From assembly GCF_026340655.1 (NCBI RefSeq), contig NZ_JAPEOZ010000001.1, positions 3,472,001 to 3,536,000 on the forward strand: a DNA stretch of 64,000 nt, written 5' to 3'. Position numbers and translations under genes: made by a program. This document shows positions 42,233-51,992 of this stretch, one piece after another (the stretch's first letter is position 1; every line of letters starts with the position of its first letter). Under the pieces are notes generated by a model. It did not search any database and was not told where the DNA came from. It saw only the letters and a list, made by a program, of their open reading frames with translations. Origin of the DNA: Streptomyces sp. NBC_01275. Lineage in GTDB: Bacteria; Actinomycetota; Actinomycetes; Streptomycetales; Streptomycetaceae.

Positions 42233-45200
42233 ATGGCCACTGTCCTGGAACTGCAGATCTGCCGACTTCACCCGGGCGAGTATGAAGTGCGCGTGGTGAA
42301 GGCAGCTGCCGGCGGTGAGCCCCGAGCCCCGCTGAGGCTCAATGTCGACGAGTTGCTGGCACAGCGTCCTGAGCTGGAAGACAAAGTGCTCGCCTCCGCG
42401 GCCGCGGCTCGTCGGGCAGTGCCGGTGAGTGAGCAGGCCGTACAACGTGTGGGACGGCAACTGTTTGAAGCGCTGTTCGTAGGCCTGGTCTCGGGAACCT
42501 ACCGCGCGAGCCTGAGCGTTGCGCGGGAGCGACAGGAGCGGCTGCAAATAGTGCTGCGTCTGGAAGCGCCAGAGCTGACGCTCCTGCCCTGGGAAACCCT
42601 GTTCGACCCACATACGGACGCCTACGTGTGCCGGCACGAGCCGATGGTTCGACATCTTCCCGCCTCGTTCACGCCCACCCCTCTGCCCGTAGAGCCGCCG
42701 CTGCGGATCCTTGTGGTGATCGCCTCTCCGCGCGGGCTTCCCCTGCTGGACACCGACGCCGAGCGCGAACGATTGGAGCAGGCGCTTGCACCGCAAGTCG
42801 CGGCCGGCCGGGTGGAGTTGGTCTGGTTGACGGACGCAAGCTGGCAAAGCCTGCACGCCTACCTCCTGGATGGCCCATGGCACGTGCTCCATTTCATCGG
42901 CCACGGTGACTACGACGTCCGTTCCGAGGAGGGGCTGATCGCGCTGATGGGCGAGGGCGGCGGCACGCAGATGGTGGAGGCTTCCCGTCTGGCGGACCTG
43001 CTGGGAGAGGCGGACCCGGCACCGCGGCTGATGGTGCTGAATTCCTGTGCGTCCGCTCAAGGAGGGGGCGACGACGGATTCTCAAGCGTGGGAGCAGCCC
43101 TCGTGCGCGGTGGAATCAGCGCCGTGGCAGCGATGCAATTTGCGGTCAGCGACCGGGCCTCAGTGCGCTTCGCTCAGGGGTTCTACACGGCGCTGGCTCA
43201 TGGTCGCAGGGTCGACGATGCCGTCAGAAGTGGACGCATCTCCATGCTTGGTGCCAGCCAGTCTCTTGAGTGGATCACTCCCGTGTTGTACGTGCGAGGC
43301 GAGGCCACCCTTCTCTTTGCTTTGCCCACGCCACCGCCCCGAACAGACGGTTCACGGAAAATCGAGGAAAGTGACCACCACAATGTGCGGTTGGGTTCGC
43401 TTTACGTGATGGCCAGGGCAGAGTTGCGCATCGGCGATCCCGGCAAGGCCATCGAGTTGCTCGATGACCTGCTCATCCTCGACCCAAAGCACAAAGATGC
43501 GATCGCGCTGCGCGCCGAGGCCGTCGGCCAGGAGCAGTTCATCAAGCTCCATGCCCAGGCAACAGAAGCCGAAAAATCCGAGGACTGGTCGGTCGCGATC
43601 GACAGCTACGAGCAGATCCTGCAGACAGACCCCGAGCGCAAAGATGCCGCCTCACGACGCGACTTCTGCCGCAACCGTCAGCGCATCGCCCACCTCCAGG
43701 AAGAAATGCGGTACCACGCGGACGCAGACCGCTGGCAGACCGTCCTCGAAATCAGCGAAGAACTCAACCAACTGGACCCGACCACCACCGACCCCGAAGG
43801 ACTGGCCACACGCGCCCACCAAGCAATGCAGGAAGCCCAACAAACCGCCGAACTGGAAAACCTGTACACCAGCGCCCGGACAGCCGAAAACTCCGAGTAC
43901 TGGACCACCGCCATCCACAGATACAAAAAGATCCTGCAGGCAGACCCCGAGTACAAAGATGCCGCCTCACGACGCGACTTCTGCCGCAACCGTCAGCGCA
44001 TCACTCTCCTCCAGCAAAAAATGCGCTACCACGCGGACGCAGGACGCTGGCAGACCGTCCTCGAAATCAGCGAAGAACTCAACCAACTGGACCCGACCAC
44101 CACCGACCCCGAAGGACTGGCCACACGCGCCCACCAAGCAATGCAGGAAGCCCAACAAACCGCCGAACTGGAAAACCTGTACACCAGCGCCCGCATAGCC
44201 GAAAACGCCGAAGGCTGGGCCACCGCCATCAACAACTACGAGCAGATCCTGCAGACAGAACCGGAATACCGAGACGTCCTCTCACGACGCGACTTCTGCC
44301 GCAACCGCCAGTACATCACCCACCTCCAGCAAAAAATGCGCCATCACGCGGACGCAGACCGCTGGCAGACCGTCCTCGACATCAACGAAGAACTCAACCA
44401 ACTGGACCCCACCACCACCGACCCCGAAGGACTGGCCACACGCGCCCACCAAGCAATGCAAGAAGCTCAAAACGCCGCCGAACTGGAAAACCTGTACACC
44501 AGCGCCCGAGCAGCCGAAAACTCCGAGGACTGGGACACCGCCATCAGCAACTACGACACCCTTTTGCGTGACGGCCTTGAATACAAGGACAGCGCGCAAC
44601 GTCGCAAAATTTGCCTGGATCGCACGAGAATCGCCAAGCCGATATCCGACACCCGCGACGAAACAACCGTAAATCCAACTGAAGCAGTCAGAATAACTAC
44701 TCCTTGCGGGGCCCTGGCTTGGGATCCAAGCGGGCGAATAATAGCCGTCAGCACCTGGGGCGGCGCGCGAATTCGCGTTTATAACTCGACCGGCGGCGAG
44801 CGGCTAAACATCAGAACAGGAATAATGGGAGACAAGTCGGGCCCTTACGCCCTGGCATTTAGCCCAGACGGCGCACGCCTCGTCAGCAATGTCAGGACAG
44901 GTGGCACGATATGGAACGCCTTCACAGGCAAAAAAATATTTCAAGTACCTGCAAATAAAGGGGTTACCGCAGCTGCTTTCAGCCCGAATGGAACCCTTCT
45001 TGCCACCGGAGCCTACGACTCGATTCATATTTGGGATGCGAACACCGGCAAGAAGATCTTCTGGCAACCCCAGCGTTCGGTGAGGTCAATTTCCTTCAGT
45101 CCGGACGGTAATCAGCTGGCTGTCGCCGATCAAGACGGGCTACATATATGGGACTTCTTCGCCGATCGGAAAATTTTTGAAGATCGTAGCCGTAAAGATG

Positions 45201-45535
45201 TTCTGAATACAGTGGCGCACAGCCTTGATGGCACCCTTCTCGCCACCAGCGGCAAGGATCACACCACGCGACTTTGGGTTGCCAACGCCCCCATACGCCA
45301 GATTCATGAATTCAACCACGACAGCTCCGTCAGATCAGTGGCGTTCAGCCCTGACGGCACTCTTCTAGCCGCCGGCTGCGAAGATCACATCACGCAGATT
45401 TGGGACGTCTTCGGCGCACGTTTGATCTGCGAGATAACCCACGGATCCCCTGTTCGATCGGTGGCATTCAGTTCCTACGGCACTCGACTCGCCACGGGCA
45501 CCCAGCGCGCCGTCAAGGTGTGGGAACTTCGATAG
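42233..45535 (+). CDS. CHAT protease with 105-residue TPR-like repeats and WD40 propeller
   Basis: This 1100-residue predicted conflict effector has a caspase-like CHAT domain (about 60-370) with catalytic His224 in VLHFIGHGDYD and Cys272 in VLNSCASAQG. From about 385 to 805 come TPR-like helical repeats; units of 105 residues are almost identical to one another. From about 819 a seven-bladed WD40 propeller ends the protein (AFSPDGARLVS, AAFSPNGTLLATG, SFSPDGNQLAV, AFSPDGTLLAAG). No NTPase domain is present, unlike locus A. The ATG was chosen because GGGG lies six bases upstream; GTG 42227 is possible. The propeller DNA is clearly less GC-rich than the rest, a sign of transfer or recent domain acquisition. 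A TRYPCO1-type gene follows 39 bases later. Confidence 0.87.
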   Translation: MATVLELQICRLHPGEYEVRVVKAAAGGEPRAPLRLNVDELLAQRPELEDKVLASAAAARRAVPVSEQAVQRVGRQLFEALFVGLVSGTYRASLSVARERQERLQIVLRLEAPELTLLPWETLFDPHTDAYVCRHEPMVRHLPASFTPTPLPVEPPLRILVVIASPRGLPLLDTDAERERLEQALAPQVAAGRVELVWLTDASWQSLHAYLLDGPWHVLHFIGHGDYDVRSEEGLIALMGEGGGTQMVEASRLADLLGEADPAPRLMVLNSCASAQGGGDDGFSSVGAALVRGGISAVAAMQFAVSDRASVRFAQGFYTALAHGRRVDDAVRSGRISMLGASQSLEWITPVLYVRGEATLLFALPTPPPRTDGSRKIEESDHHNVRLGSLYVMARAELRIGDPGKAIELLDDLLILDPKHKDAIALRAEAVGQEQFIKLHAQATEAEKSEDWSVAIDSYEQILQTDPERKDAASRRDFCRNRQRIAHLQEEMRYHADADRWQTVLEISEELNQLDPTTTDPEGLATRAHQAMQEAQQTAELENLYTSARTAENSEYWTTAIHRYKKILQADPEYKDAASRRDFCRNRQRITLLQQKMRYHADAGRWQTVLEISEELNQLDPTTTDPEGLATRAHQAMQEAQQTAELENLYTSARIAENAEGWATAINNYEQILQTEPEYRDVLSRRDFCRNRQYITHLQQKMRHHADADRWQTVLDINEELNQLDPTTTDPEGLATRAHQAMQEAQNAAELENLYTSARAAENSEDWDTAISNYDTLLRDGLEYKDSAQRRKICLDRTRIAKPISDTRDETTVNPTEAVRITTPCGALAWDPSGRIIAVSTWGGARIRVYNSTGGERLNIRTGIMGDKSGPYALAFSPDGARLVSNVRTGGTIWNAFTGKKIFQVPANKGVTAAAFSPNGTLLATGAYDSIHIWDANTGKKIFWQPQRSVRSISFSPDGNQLAVADQDGLHIWDFFADRKIFEDRSRKDVLNTVAHSLDGTLLATSGKDHTTRLWVANAPIRQIHEFNHDSSVRSVAFSPDGTLLAAGCEDHITQIWDVFGARLICEITHGSPVRSVAFSSYGTRLATGTQRAVKVWELR
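43535..44640 (+). repeat. 315-bp tandem coding repeats in the CHAT gene
   Basis: Three full units (43535, 43850, 44165) and a partial fourth (from 44480) encode 105 residues each. CTCACGACGCGACTTCTGCC recurs at 43651, 43966 and 44281, exactly 315 bases apart. Long stretches around the encoded TVLEISEELNQLDPTTTDPE are identical at DNA level, so the array is recent or homogenised and may vary in copy number. Confidence 0.92.
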
Positions 45536-45574
45536 CATCCTTTAGGGGCTCCCCGGAATGAGGGAGAAGAAACC

Positions 45575-45913
45575 ATGGGACGACTTGTTGAATTCCCCAC
45601 GGCGGACGGCAGTACCGTACTCGTCGAAGTCAGCGACCAATCGATCGGAACGGTGACGCGTGGGATCAATGGATCCACGATATCCGAACGCGCACAGCAG
45701 ACCTTCGAGGAAGCCGTACACCGCCTGCAGCCGGCCATGCAGGCGGTAGTCTCCCATCTTCAATCAGCGACTCAGTCTCCCGACGAAGTCCAGGTCGAGT
45801 TCGGTCTCAACCTGCACGCCCAGGCAGGCGCTTTCATTGCCGCCGCCAGCACCACAGCCAATTTCACTGTCACCCTCACCTGGAACCGGAACGAGCCTCG
45901 ATCCTCCGAATAG
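45575..45913 (+). CDS. CU044_2847 / TRYPCO1 domain protein
   Basis: This 112-residue protein has a good ribosome site (GAGGGAGAAG). It opens with a strand pair (RLVEFPTADGSTVLVEV), then a long helix (QQTFEEAVHRLQPAMQAVVS), then the family core DEVQVEFGLNLHAQAGAFIA and a closing strand FTVTLTWNR. It is the same domain as at 24495-24851 (DEITVEFGVDLAVEAG ... KVTMSW), and here it follows rather than precedes its effector gene. Together with the CHAT gene it forms a two-gene conflict locus. Confidence 0.83.
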   Translation: MGRLVEFPTADGSTVLVEVSDQSIGTVTRGINGSTISERAQQTFEEAVHRLQPAMQAVVSHLQSATQSPDEVQVEFGLNLHAQAGAFIAAASTTANFTVTLTWNRNEPRSSE

Positions 45914-45950
45914 CCCGACGACAGCTACCTCAATGACGCAAGAGGTCCCC

Positions 45951-47636
45951 TCACCCCAGATGCGTAGCCGCGAACATCCGCAGCACCGCCGGGAGGACCA
46001 CCACCGACGGTCCCGGTGTGGAGAGGGCCTTCGTCAGGTCCGCTTCCAAGGTCTCCGGGGACGTCCGTACCCCCGGCACCCCGAAGGACTCCGCCAGGGC
46101 CACATAGTCGGGGCGGGTCAGTTCGGTCGCCGTCGTCTCGCCGAAGGCGTCCGTCATGTACTCGCGGAGGATGCCGTAGCCGCCGTCGTCGATGATGAGC
46201 CAGGTGACGTCGAGGTCGTACTGGCGGGCCGTCGCCAACTCGGCGAGGGAGTACAGGGCTCCGCCGTCGCCCGACACGGCGAGGACCGGGCGGGTCGGGT
46301 CCGCGGCCGCCGCGCCCAGCGCCGCCGGGAAGGCGTAGCCGAGGCCGCCCGCGCCCTGGGCGGAGTGGAGATGGTTGGGGCCCTTCGCGTCGAAGGCCGA
46401 CCAGGCCCAGTACGCGAGGATCGTCATGTCCCAGAACGACGGGGAGTCGGCCGGCAGCGCCTTGCGTACCGACTCCAACACGCCTTGTTCCAGGGTCAGT
46501 TCCTGGGCGTCGATGCGTTCCCGGACCTTCGCCAGCAGCTCCCGTACCCGCTCCGCCGCCGTCGCGTCCGCTCGCTCGGTCACCGTCTCCAGCAGGGCCT
46601 GCACCGCGTGCCACGCGTCCGCGTGGATGCCCAGCGCCGGGTGGTTCGCTTCCAGTTTGCCGAGGTCCGCCTCGATCTGGATCACCCGGCCGCGCGGGGC
46701 GAACGTGTGGTAGTTCGACGACAGTTCACCCAGGCCCGAACCCACCACCAGCAGTACGTCCGCGTCCTCCAGGAAGTCCGTCGTGTGGCGGTCCTCCAGC
46801 CAGGACTGGAGCGAGAGGGGATGCGTCCAGGGGAACGCGCCCTTGCCGCCGGGGGTCGTGACGACCGGGGCCTGGAGCTTCTCCGCCAGGTGCCGCAGCT
46901 TCTTCGAGGCGTCGGCGCGGATCACCCCGCCGCCCGCGATGATCGCCGGGCGGGACGCGCGCGACAGCAGGTCGGCCGCCACCGCCGTCAGTTCGGGGCG
47001 CGGGACCAGGTCCTCCGGCGTCGCGTCCACCGCCGTCACCACCGGGAGCGGGGTCTCGGCCAGCAGCACGTCCTGGGGGATCTCCACCCAGACCGGGCCG
47101 TGCGGAGCCGTCAGCGCCGACTTCCAGGCCTCCGCGAGCGCCGACGGGATCTGGGACTGGGCGCGGACCGTGTGGACCGACTTCACCACGCCCCGGAACG
47201 AGGCCGACTGGTCGGGGAGTTCGTGCAGATAGCCGTGGCGGCCGCCGCCCAGGCCCGCCGTCGGGATCTGGCTGCTGATCGCCAGCACGGGGGCGGAGGC
47301 GGCGGCGGCCTCCTGGAGCGCCGCCAGGGACGTCAGCGCGCCCGGGCCCGTCGACAGCAGCAGCGGGGCCGCCTCGCCGGTGATCCTGCCGTACGCGTCC
47401 GCCGCGAAGCCCGCGTTGTTCTCCACCCGCAGGCCGACGTAGCGCAGCGACGAGCGGCGCAGGGCGTCGAACATGCCGAGCGCGTGCTGTCCCGGCAGGC
47501 CGAAGACGGTCGTCGCGCCGAGGCCGGCCAACGTCTCCACGACCAGGTCTCCGCCGTTGCGGCCGACGGGAGGGTGCAGAGCGGCCTCGATCTGCGCCTG
47601 GGTCGGGCGCAGCACCAGGTCGTGGTCGTGGGTCAC
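45951..47636 (-). CDS. Thiamine-diphosphate enzyme, acetolactate synthase-like
   Basis: This 561-residue ThDP-dependent enzyme has three domains. The cofactor-activating Glu lies in [17 protein letters not shown]. The FAD/nucleotide-type middle domain follows, and the ThDP motif is [20 protein letters not shown] ending IIDDGGYG. It is related to acetolactate synthase, benzoylformate decarboxylase and similar enzymes, but the exact reaction cannot be read. Its GTG start overlaps the ureohydrolase stop by four bases, so it acts downstream of that enzyme, perhaps decarboxylating a 2-keto acid derived from the substrate. Confidence 0.83.
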   Translation of the reverse strand: MTHDHDLVLRPTQAQIEAALHPPVGRNGGDLVVETLAGLGATTVFGLPGQHALGMFDALRRSSLRYVGLRVENNAGFAADAYGRITGEAAPLLLSTGPGALTSLAALQEAAAASAPVLAISSQIPTAGLGGGRHGYLHELPDQSASFRGVVKSVHTVRAQSQIPSALAEAWKSALTAPHGPVWVEIPQDVLLAETPLPVVTAVDATPEDLVPRPELTAVAADLLSRASRPAIIAGGGVIRADASKKLRHLAEKLQAPVVTTPGGKGAFPWTHPLSLQSWLEDRHTTDFLEDADVLLVVGSGLGELSSNYHTFAPRGRVIQIEADLGKLEANHPALGIHADAWHAVQALLETVTERADATAAERVRELLAKVRERIDAQELTLEQGVLESVRKALPADSPSFWDMTILAYWAWSAFDAKGPNHLHSAQGAGGLGYAFPAALGAAAADPTRPVLAVSGDGGALYSLAELATARQYDLDVTWLIIDDGGYGILREYMTDAFGETTATELTRPDYVALAESFGVPGVRTSPETLEADLTKALSTPGPSVVVLPAVLRMFAATHLG

Positions 47637-48631
47637 TTGGTCTCGGTCTCCTCGGCCGTCTTACCCGCCGCACGGGCCGCTGCGATCTGGCGGGACATGA
47701 TCGTGGTCAGTTCGTACGCCGTGTGGGATGCGGCCACCGACGTGATCTCGGCGTGATCGTACGCGGGGGCCACCTCGACGACGTCGGCGGAGACCAGGTT
47801 GCAGGACGCCAGGCCGCGCAGGATCTCCAGCAGCTCGCGGGAGGTCATGCCGCCCGCCTCCGGGGTCCCGGTGCCGGGCGCGTGCGCGGGGTCCAGGCAG
47901 TCGATGTCGATCGAGATGTAGAGGGGCCGGTCGCCGATGCGCTGACGCAGCTGGTCGGCCACCTCGTCCGCGCCGCGCCGGTAGACGTCGGAGGACGTCA
48001 CGATGCCGAAGCCCATCTTCTCGTCGTCCGTGAGGTCCTGCTTGCCGTACAGCGGCCCGCGCGTACCCACGTGCGACAGCGCCGACGTGTCGAGGACGCC
48101 CTCCTCCACCGCCCGCCGGAACGGCGTGCCGTGGGTGTACTCCGCGCCGAAGTACGTGTCCCAGGTGTCGAGGTGCGCGTCGAAGTGCAGCAGTGCCACC
48201 GGGCCGTGCTTCTTGGCGACCGAACGCAGCAGGGGGAGCGCGATGGTGTGGTCGCCGCCGAGGGTCATCAGCCTCGCCCCGGTCCCGAGCAGGTCGTCCG
48301 CCGCGGCCTCGATCGTCTCGACGGCCTCGTTGATGTTGAACGGGTTCACCGCGATGTCCCCGCCGTCCGCCACCTGGGCGAGGGCGAAGGGGGAGGCGTC
48401 CTGCGCCGGGTTGTACGGCCGCAGCAGCCGGGACGCCTCGCGGATCGCGTTGCCGCCGAAGCGGGCACCCGGCCGGTAGGAGACGCCCGAGTCGAACGGC
48501 ACGCCCACCACGGCGACGTCGGCGCGGCCGACCTCGTCGAGGCGGGGCAGCCGGGCGAAGGTCGCGGGGCCGGCGTACCGCGGGACGCGGGACGAGTCGA
48601 CGGGGCCGCGAGGCGTCTCGTTGCTGCTCAT
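47633..48631 (-). CDS. speB: Agmatinase/guanidino-acid ureohydrolase
   Basis: This 332-residue binuclear manganese enzyme of the arginase family releases urea from a guanidino compound. Metal ligands are intact: [19 protein letters not shown] and [20 protein letters not shown]. Close relatives act on agmatine, guanidinobutyrate or guanidinopropionate. Linkage with a sodium symporter, a ThDP enzyme and a PucR regulator points to use of an external nitrogen source rather than polyamine synthesis. The ATG at 48631 is preferred over a TTG six bases earlier. Confidence 0.85.
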   Translation of the reverse strand: MSSNETPRGPVDSSRVPRYAGPATFARLPRLDEVGRADVAVVGVPFDSGVSYRPGARFGGNAIREASRLLRPYNPAQDASPFALAQVADGGDIAVNPFNINEAVETIEAAADDLLGTGARLMTLGGDHTIALPLLRSVAKKHGPVALLHFDAHLDTWDTYFGAEYTHGTPFRRAVEEGVLDTSALSHVGTRGPLYGKQDLTDDEKMGFGIVTSSDVYRRGADEVADQLRQRIGDRPLYISIDIDCLDPAHAPGTGTPEAGGMTSRELLEILRGLASCNLVSADVVEVAPAYDHAEITSVAASHTAYELTTIMSRQIAAARAAGKTAEETETK

Positions 48632-48687
48632 GGTCAAATGCCTTCTTTCTCACGCTTCATTGCGTATGTACTACTTCTCGTACGACT

Positions 48688-50157
48688 TTACCGGGGCGTC
48701 GGGACGGGCGAGGAGAGGGTGGTCCCGGGGGTACGCCCGGCCAGCCGCTCGCGCCAGGCGGCCAGTACGGCGGGGTCGGTCGGGCGGGTGGCCAGGGAGA
48801 CGGCGACGTAGGCGGCGAGGGAGGCCAGGAGGCCGTAGTAGACGGGCTCGTTGGCGAGGATGCCGAAGGTCGCCATCAGGGTGATCACCGTGACGCCGCC
48901 CACCACGACCGAGGCGAGCGCGCCCTGGACCGTGCCGCGCCGCCACAGCAGTCCGCCGAGGATGGGCACCAGCAGCCCGCCGACGAGCAGGTTGTACGCC
49001 ACGGTCAGCGCCTCCACCACGTTGTTCAGCGCGATCGCCGTGCCGATCACCGCGACGCCCATGAGGAGGATGAAGGCCCGGTTGCCCCTGACCTCGTCCC
49101 GCTCGTCGTCGTCGGACGCCCGGCCGGCGACGCCCCGCAGCCGCGACCAGATGTCGTTGTTGGCGACGGTCGCGCAGGCGATCAGCGCGCCGGACGACGT
49201 CGACATCACCGCGGCCAGCGCGGCGGCCAGCACCAACCCCCGTACGCCGACCGGGAGTTCGTCCTTCACGATGGTCGCGAAGGCGTCGTCCGCGGAGGCC
49301 AGGTCCGGGTAGAGCACCTTGGCCGCCGTACCGATCACCGCTCCGGCGAGCGCGTACACGAGACAGTACGTACCCGCCACCGTGCCGCCCCACTTCGCCG
49401 TCCGGTCGCCGCGGGCGGTGAACACGCGCTGCCAGATGTCCTGGCCGATGAGCATGCCGAACGTATAGATCAGGACGTAGGTGAAGATCGTCTCGCCGCC
49501 GATGCCCAGCGGGTCGAAGTACTCCGTCGGCAGCTTCGCCCTCATCTCGCCGAAGCCGCCCGCCTTGACGACCGCGATGGGCAGCAGGAGCAGGAGCACG
49601 CCGATCGTCTTGACGACGAACTGCACCATGTCCGTCAGCGTGATCGACCACATGCCGCCGAGCGTCGAGTACGCGACGACGATCGAGCCGCCGAGGACGA
49701 TCGCGAGGGTCCGGTTCATGTCGAGGAGGACGTCGAAGATCGTGGCGTAGGCGATGGTCGAGGTGACGGCGAGCATCAGGGTGTACGCCCACATGACGAC
49801 GCCCGAGATCACGCCCGCCCGGCCGCCGTAGCGCAGGTCGAGCATCTCGGAGACCGTGTAGACCTTCAGGCGGGCGATGCGGGCCGAGAAGAAGACGGAG
49901 AGGGCGAGCAGGCCGAGGCCGATGGCGAAGACCATCCAGGCTCCGGAGAGGCCGTACTGGTAGCCGAGGCCCACGCCGCCGATGGTCGAGGCGCCGCCGA
50001 GGACGATCGCCGCCATGGTGCCGGAGTACATCACCGGCCCGAGCCGACGGCCCGCGACCAGGAACTCGCTCTTCGACCTGGCGCGGCGCATGCCCCACCA
50101 GCCCATGGCCAGCATGCCGGCCAGATAGACGACGATCACGGTGTAGTCGACGGCCAT
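48688..50157 (-). CDS. Sodium:solute symporter (SSS family)
   Basis: This 489-residue inner-membrane transporter has about 13 helices. It opens DYTVIVVYLAGMLAMGWWGM and contains the SSS core GYQYGLSGAWM and later TLGGMWSITLTDMVQFVVKT. The ATG at 50157 has a strong ribosome site (AAGGAGG). It is the first gene of the symporter-ureohydrolase-ThDP set and likely imports the substrate with sodium. It is divergent from the PucR gene. Confidence 0.86.
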   Translation of the reverse strand: MAVDYTVIVVYLAGMLAMGWWGMRRARSKSEFLVAGRRLGPVMYSGTMAAIVLGGASTIGGVGLGYQYGLSGAWMVFAIGLGLLALSVFFSARIARLKVYTVSEMLDLRYGGRAGVISGVVMWAYTLMLAVTSTIAYATIFDVLLDMNRTLAIVLGGSIVVAYSTLGGMWSITLTDMVQFVVKTIGVLLLLLPIAVVKAGGFGEMRAKLPTEYFDPLGIGGETIFTYVLIYTFGMLIGQDIWQRVFTARGDRTAKWGGTVAGTYCLVYALAGAVIGTAAKVLYPDLASADDAFATIVKDELPVGVRGLVLAAALAAVMSTSSGALIACATVANNDIWSRLRGVAGRASDDDERDEVRGNRAFILLMGVAVIGTAIALNNVVEALTVAYNLLVGGLLVPILGGLLWRRGTVQGALASVVVGGVTVITLMATFGILANEPVYYGLLASLAAYVAVSLATRPTDPAVLAAWRERLAGRTPGTTLSSPVPTPR

Positions 50158-50279
50158 GGGGCCCTCCTTCGCTCGCTCTCGGCAGCGGATGACGAGGACC
50201 GACACTAGGTGGCCGGAAGACGGCTGCGAAGTGTACGTTTCATCCATTCGAGGCGAACAGGATGGAGGAAACGCACACC

Positions 50280-51992
50280 ATGCCGGATCCCGCCGTGCCG
50301 CCCACTCCCCCCGTGCCCCTCGCGTCCCTCCTGGCCCGCGAGGACCTGGCCCTGCGCCAGATCGCCGGGCCCACCGATCCCGGCATCGTCGTCCACTGGG
50401 CGCACACCTCGGAGATGGCCGACCCGTACCCGTACCTCCTGGGCGGTGAGCTGCTGCTGACGGCCGGGGTGCACATTCCGGAGGCGGTCGGGTCGGGGAC
50501 CTACTTCGACGACTACGTGTCCCGGGTCGTCGCGGCGGGCGGCGCGGCCCTCGGCTTCGGCCTGGCGCCGGTGCACGACACGGTGCCGCGCGCGCTGGTC
50601 GCGGCCTGCGACGCCTACGGACTCCCGCTCCTGGAGGTCCCTCCGCAGACCACGTTCTCGGGCGTGGCCCGCGCGGTCTGGCAGCTCATGGCCCAGGCCC
50701 GGCTGGCCGAGCTGCGCCGCGTCACCGAGGCCCAGCAGGGCCTGGCGGCGGCCGCGGCGCGCCCGGATCCGGTGCCTTCGGTGCTACGGCACCTGGCGCG
50801 ACGGGTCGGCGGGCGGGCGGTGCTGTTCGGACCGGAGGGCGCGGAGATCGCGGGGGCGGGACAGGAGCCCGGCGCCCCGGTGAGCCACGCCCTGGCCGAG
50901 CTGGCCGCCGTGGTCACCCGCCGCCCCTCGACCGGCCCGCACCGCACCGGGCCCTCCACAACCGGCCCGAACACCACCGGGCCCTCCGCGACCGGCCCGC
51001 GCAGCACCGGATCCTCCCGGACCGGCCCGAACACCACCGCCCCCTCCCGGACCGGCACGAGCCTCGCGACGACCGCCGTCTCCGGTAGCGCCGTCTCCCC
51101 TCCCGCCGCCTCCGGTACGGCCACCTCCACCACCGCCTCCGGTAGCGCCACCACCGCCAGCGCCACCACCGCCTCCGGCGTCCATCTCGCCGCCTACGCC
51201 CTCGGATCCGGGCAGGGCTTCGTGCTGGGGGTCGCGGCCCCCGGGCGCGAACCCGGCGACCACACCATCGCCTCCGTCGCCGCCGTGCTGCTCTCCCTCC
51301 TCACCGGCGAGCACCACAGCGGCTCGGGAGCGGCCCGCTCCTCCGCCCTCGTACGGCTGCTGCTGGGCAGTCCGCCCGAGGAGGTGGCCCCGCTGCTCGA
51401 CGGCGAGCGGGGCGAGGGAGGCGAGCGGGGCGAGGCCGGTCGGCGGTGGCTCGTGGTGCACGCCCGGCCGGAGGCGCAGCGGCCGGACCCCGTGGCGGCC
51501 TCGGCCCTCGGCGCGGCCCTCGGCTCCCCGCTGGTCGACCTCGCCGCCGACGTCGTACGCGTCCTCGTGCCGGCCGAGCGCGAACCCGCCCCGCAGCCCG
51601 GCTGGACCCTCGGGGTCAGCGCACCCGTCGGTCCGCGCGACTGGCCGGCCGCCGACGCCCAGGCCGCCCGTGCGCTGGCCCGGGCCCACGCCGTCCGCGC
51701 GCCGTTGGTCCGGCACGGGGGCCGGGCCGGGCTCGTCGAGCTCGTCCCGCGCGACGCGGCCGAGGCGCACGCCCGTGCCCTCCTAGGGCCGCTGGCCGAC
51801 GCCCCGGCGCTCGGCGAGACGTTGCGCGCCTGGCTGTCCCTGCACGGCAGTTGGGACCGCACGGCGGTGGCGCTGTCGGTGCACCGCAACACCGTGCGGC
51901 AGCGGATCGCCCGCTGCGCGGCCCTGCTCGGCGCCGACCTGGACGACCCCGACGTACGCATGGAGCTGTGGTTCGCGCTGAAGCAGGGGTGA
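50280..51992 (+). CDS. PucR-family transcriptional regulator with repeat-rich centre
   Basis: This 570-residue regulator has a PucR N-terminal sensor domain (LALRQIAGPTDPGIVVHWAH ... LGGELLLTAGVHIP) and a C-terminal PucR helix-turn-helix (LSLHGSWDRTAVALSVHRNT, VRQRIARC). Between them, about residues 218-300, is a Thr/Gly/Pro/Ser tract made of TGPNTTGPSATGP-like units, encoded by near-repeats at 50930-51060. PucR proteins activate nitrogen-compound catabolism. Divergence from the symporter implies control of that operon. ATG 50280 was chosen for GGAGGA upstream; 50262 is possible. Confidence 0.86.
   Translation: MPDPAVPPTPPVPLASLLAREDLALRQIAGPTDPGIVVHWAHTSEMADPYPYLLGGELLLTAGVHIPEAVGSGTYFDDYVSRVVAAGGAALGFGLAPVHDTVPRALVAACDAYGLPLLEVPPQTTFSGVARAVWQLMAQARLAELRRVTEAQQGLAAAAARPDPVPSVLRHLARRVGGRAVLFGPEGAEIAGAGQEPGAPVSHALAELAAVVTRRPSTGPHRTGPSTTGPNTTGPSATGPRSTGSSRTGPNTTAPSRTGTSLATTAVSGSAVSPPAASGTATSTTASGSATTASATTASGVHLAAYALGSGQGFVLGVAAPGREPGDHTIASVAAVLLSLLTGEHHSGSGAARSSALVRLLLGSPPEEVAPLLDGERGEGGERGEAGRRWLVVHARPEAQRPDPVAASALGAALGSPLVDLAADVVRVLVPAEREPAPQPGWTLGVSAPVGPRDWPAADAQAARALARAHAVRAPLVRHGGRAGLVELVPRDAAEAHARALLGPLADAPALGETLRAWLSLHGSWDRTAVALSVHRNTVRQRIARCAALLGADLDDPDVRMELWFALKQG

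Noticed and set aside
43535..44640. Insertion sequence or transposon
   Set aside because: The repeats are in-frame coding units with no terminal inverted repeats or transposase.
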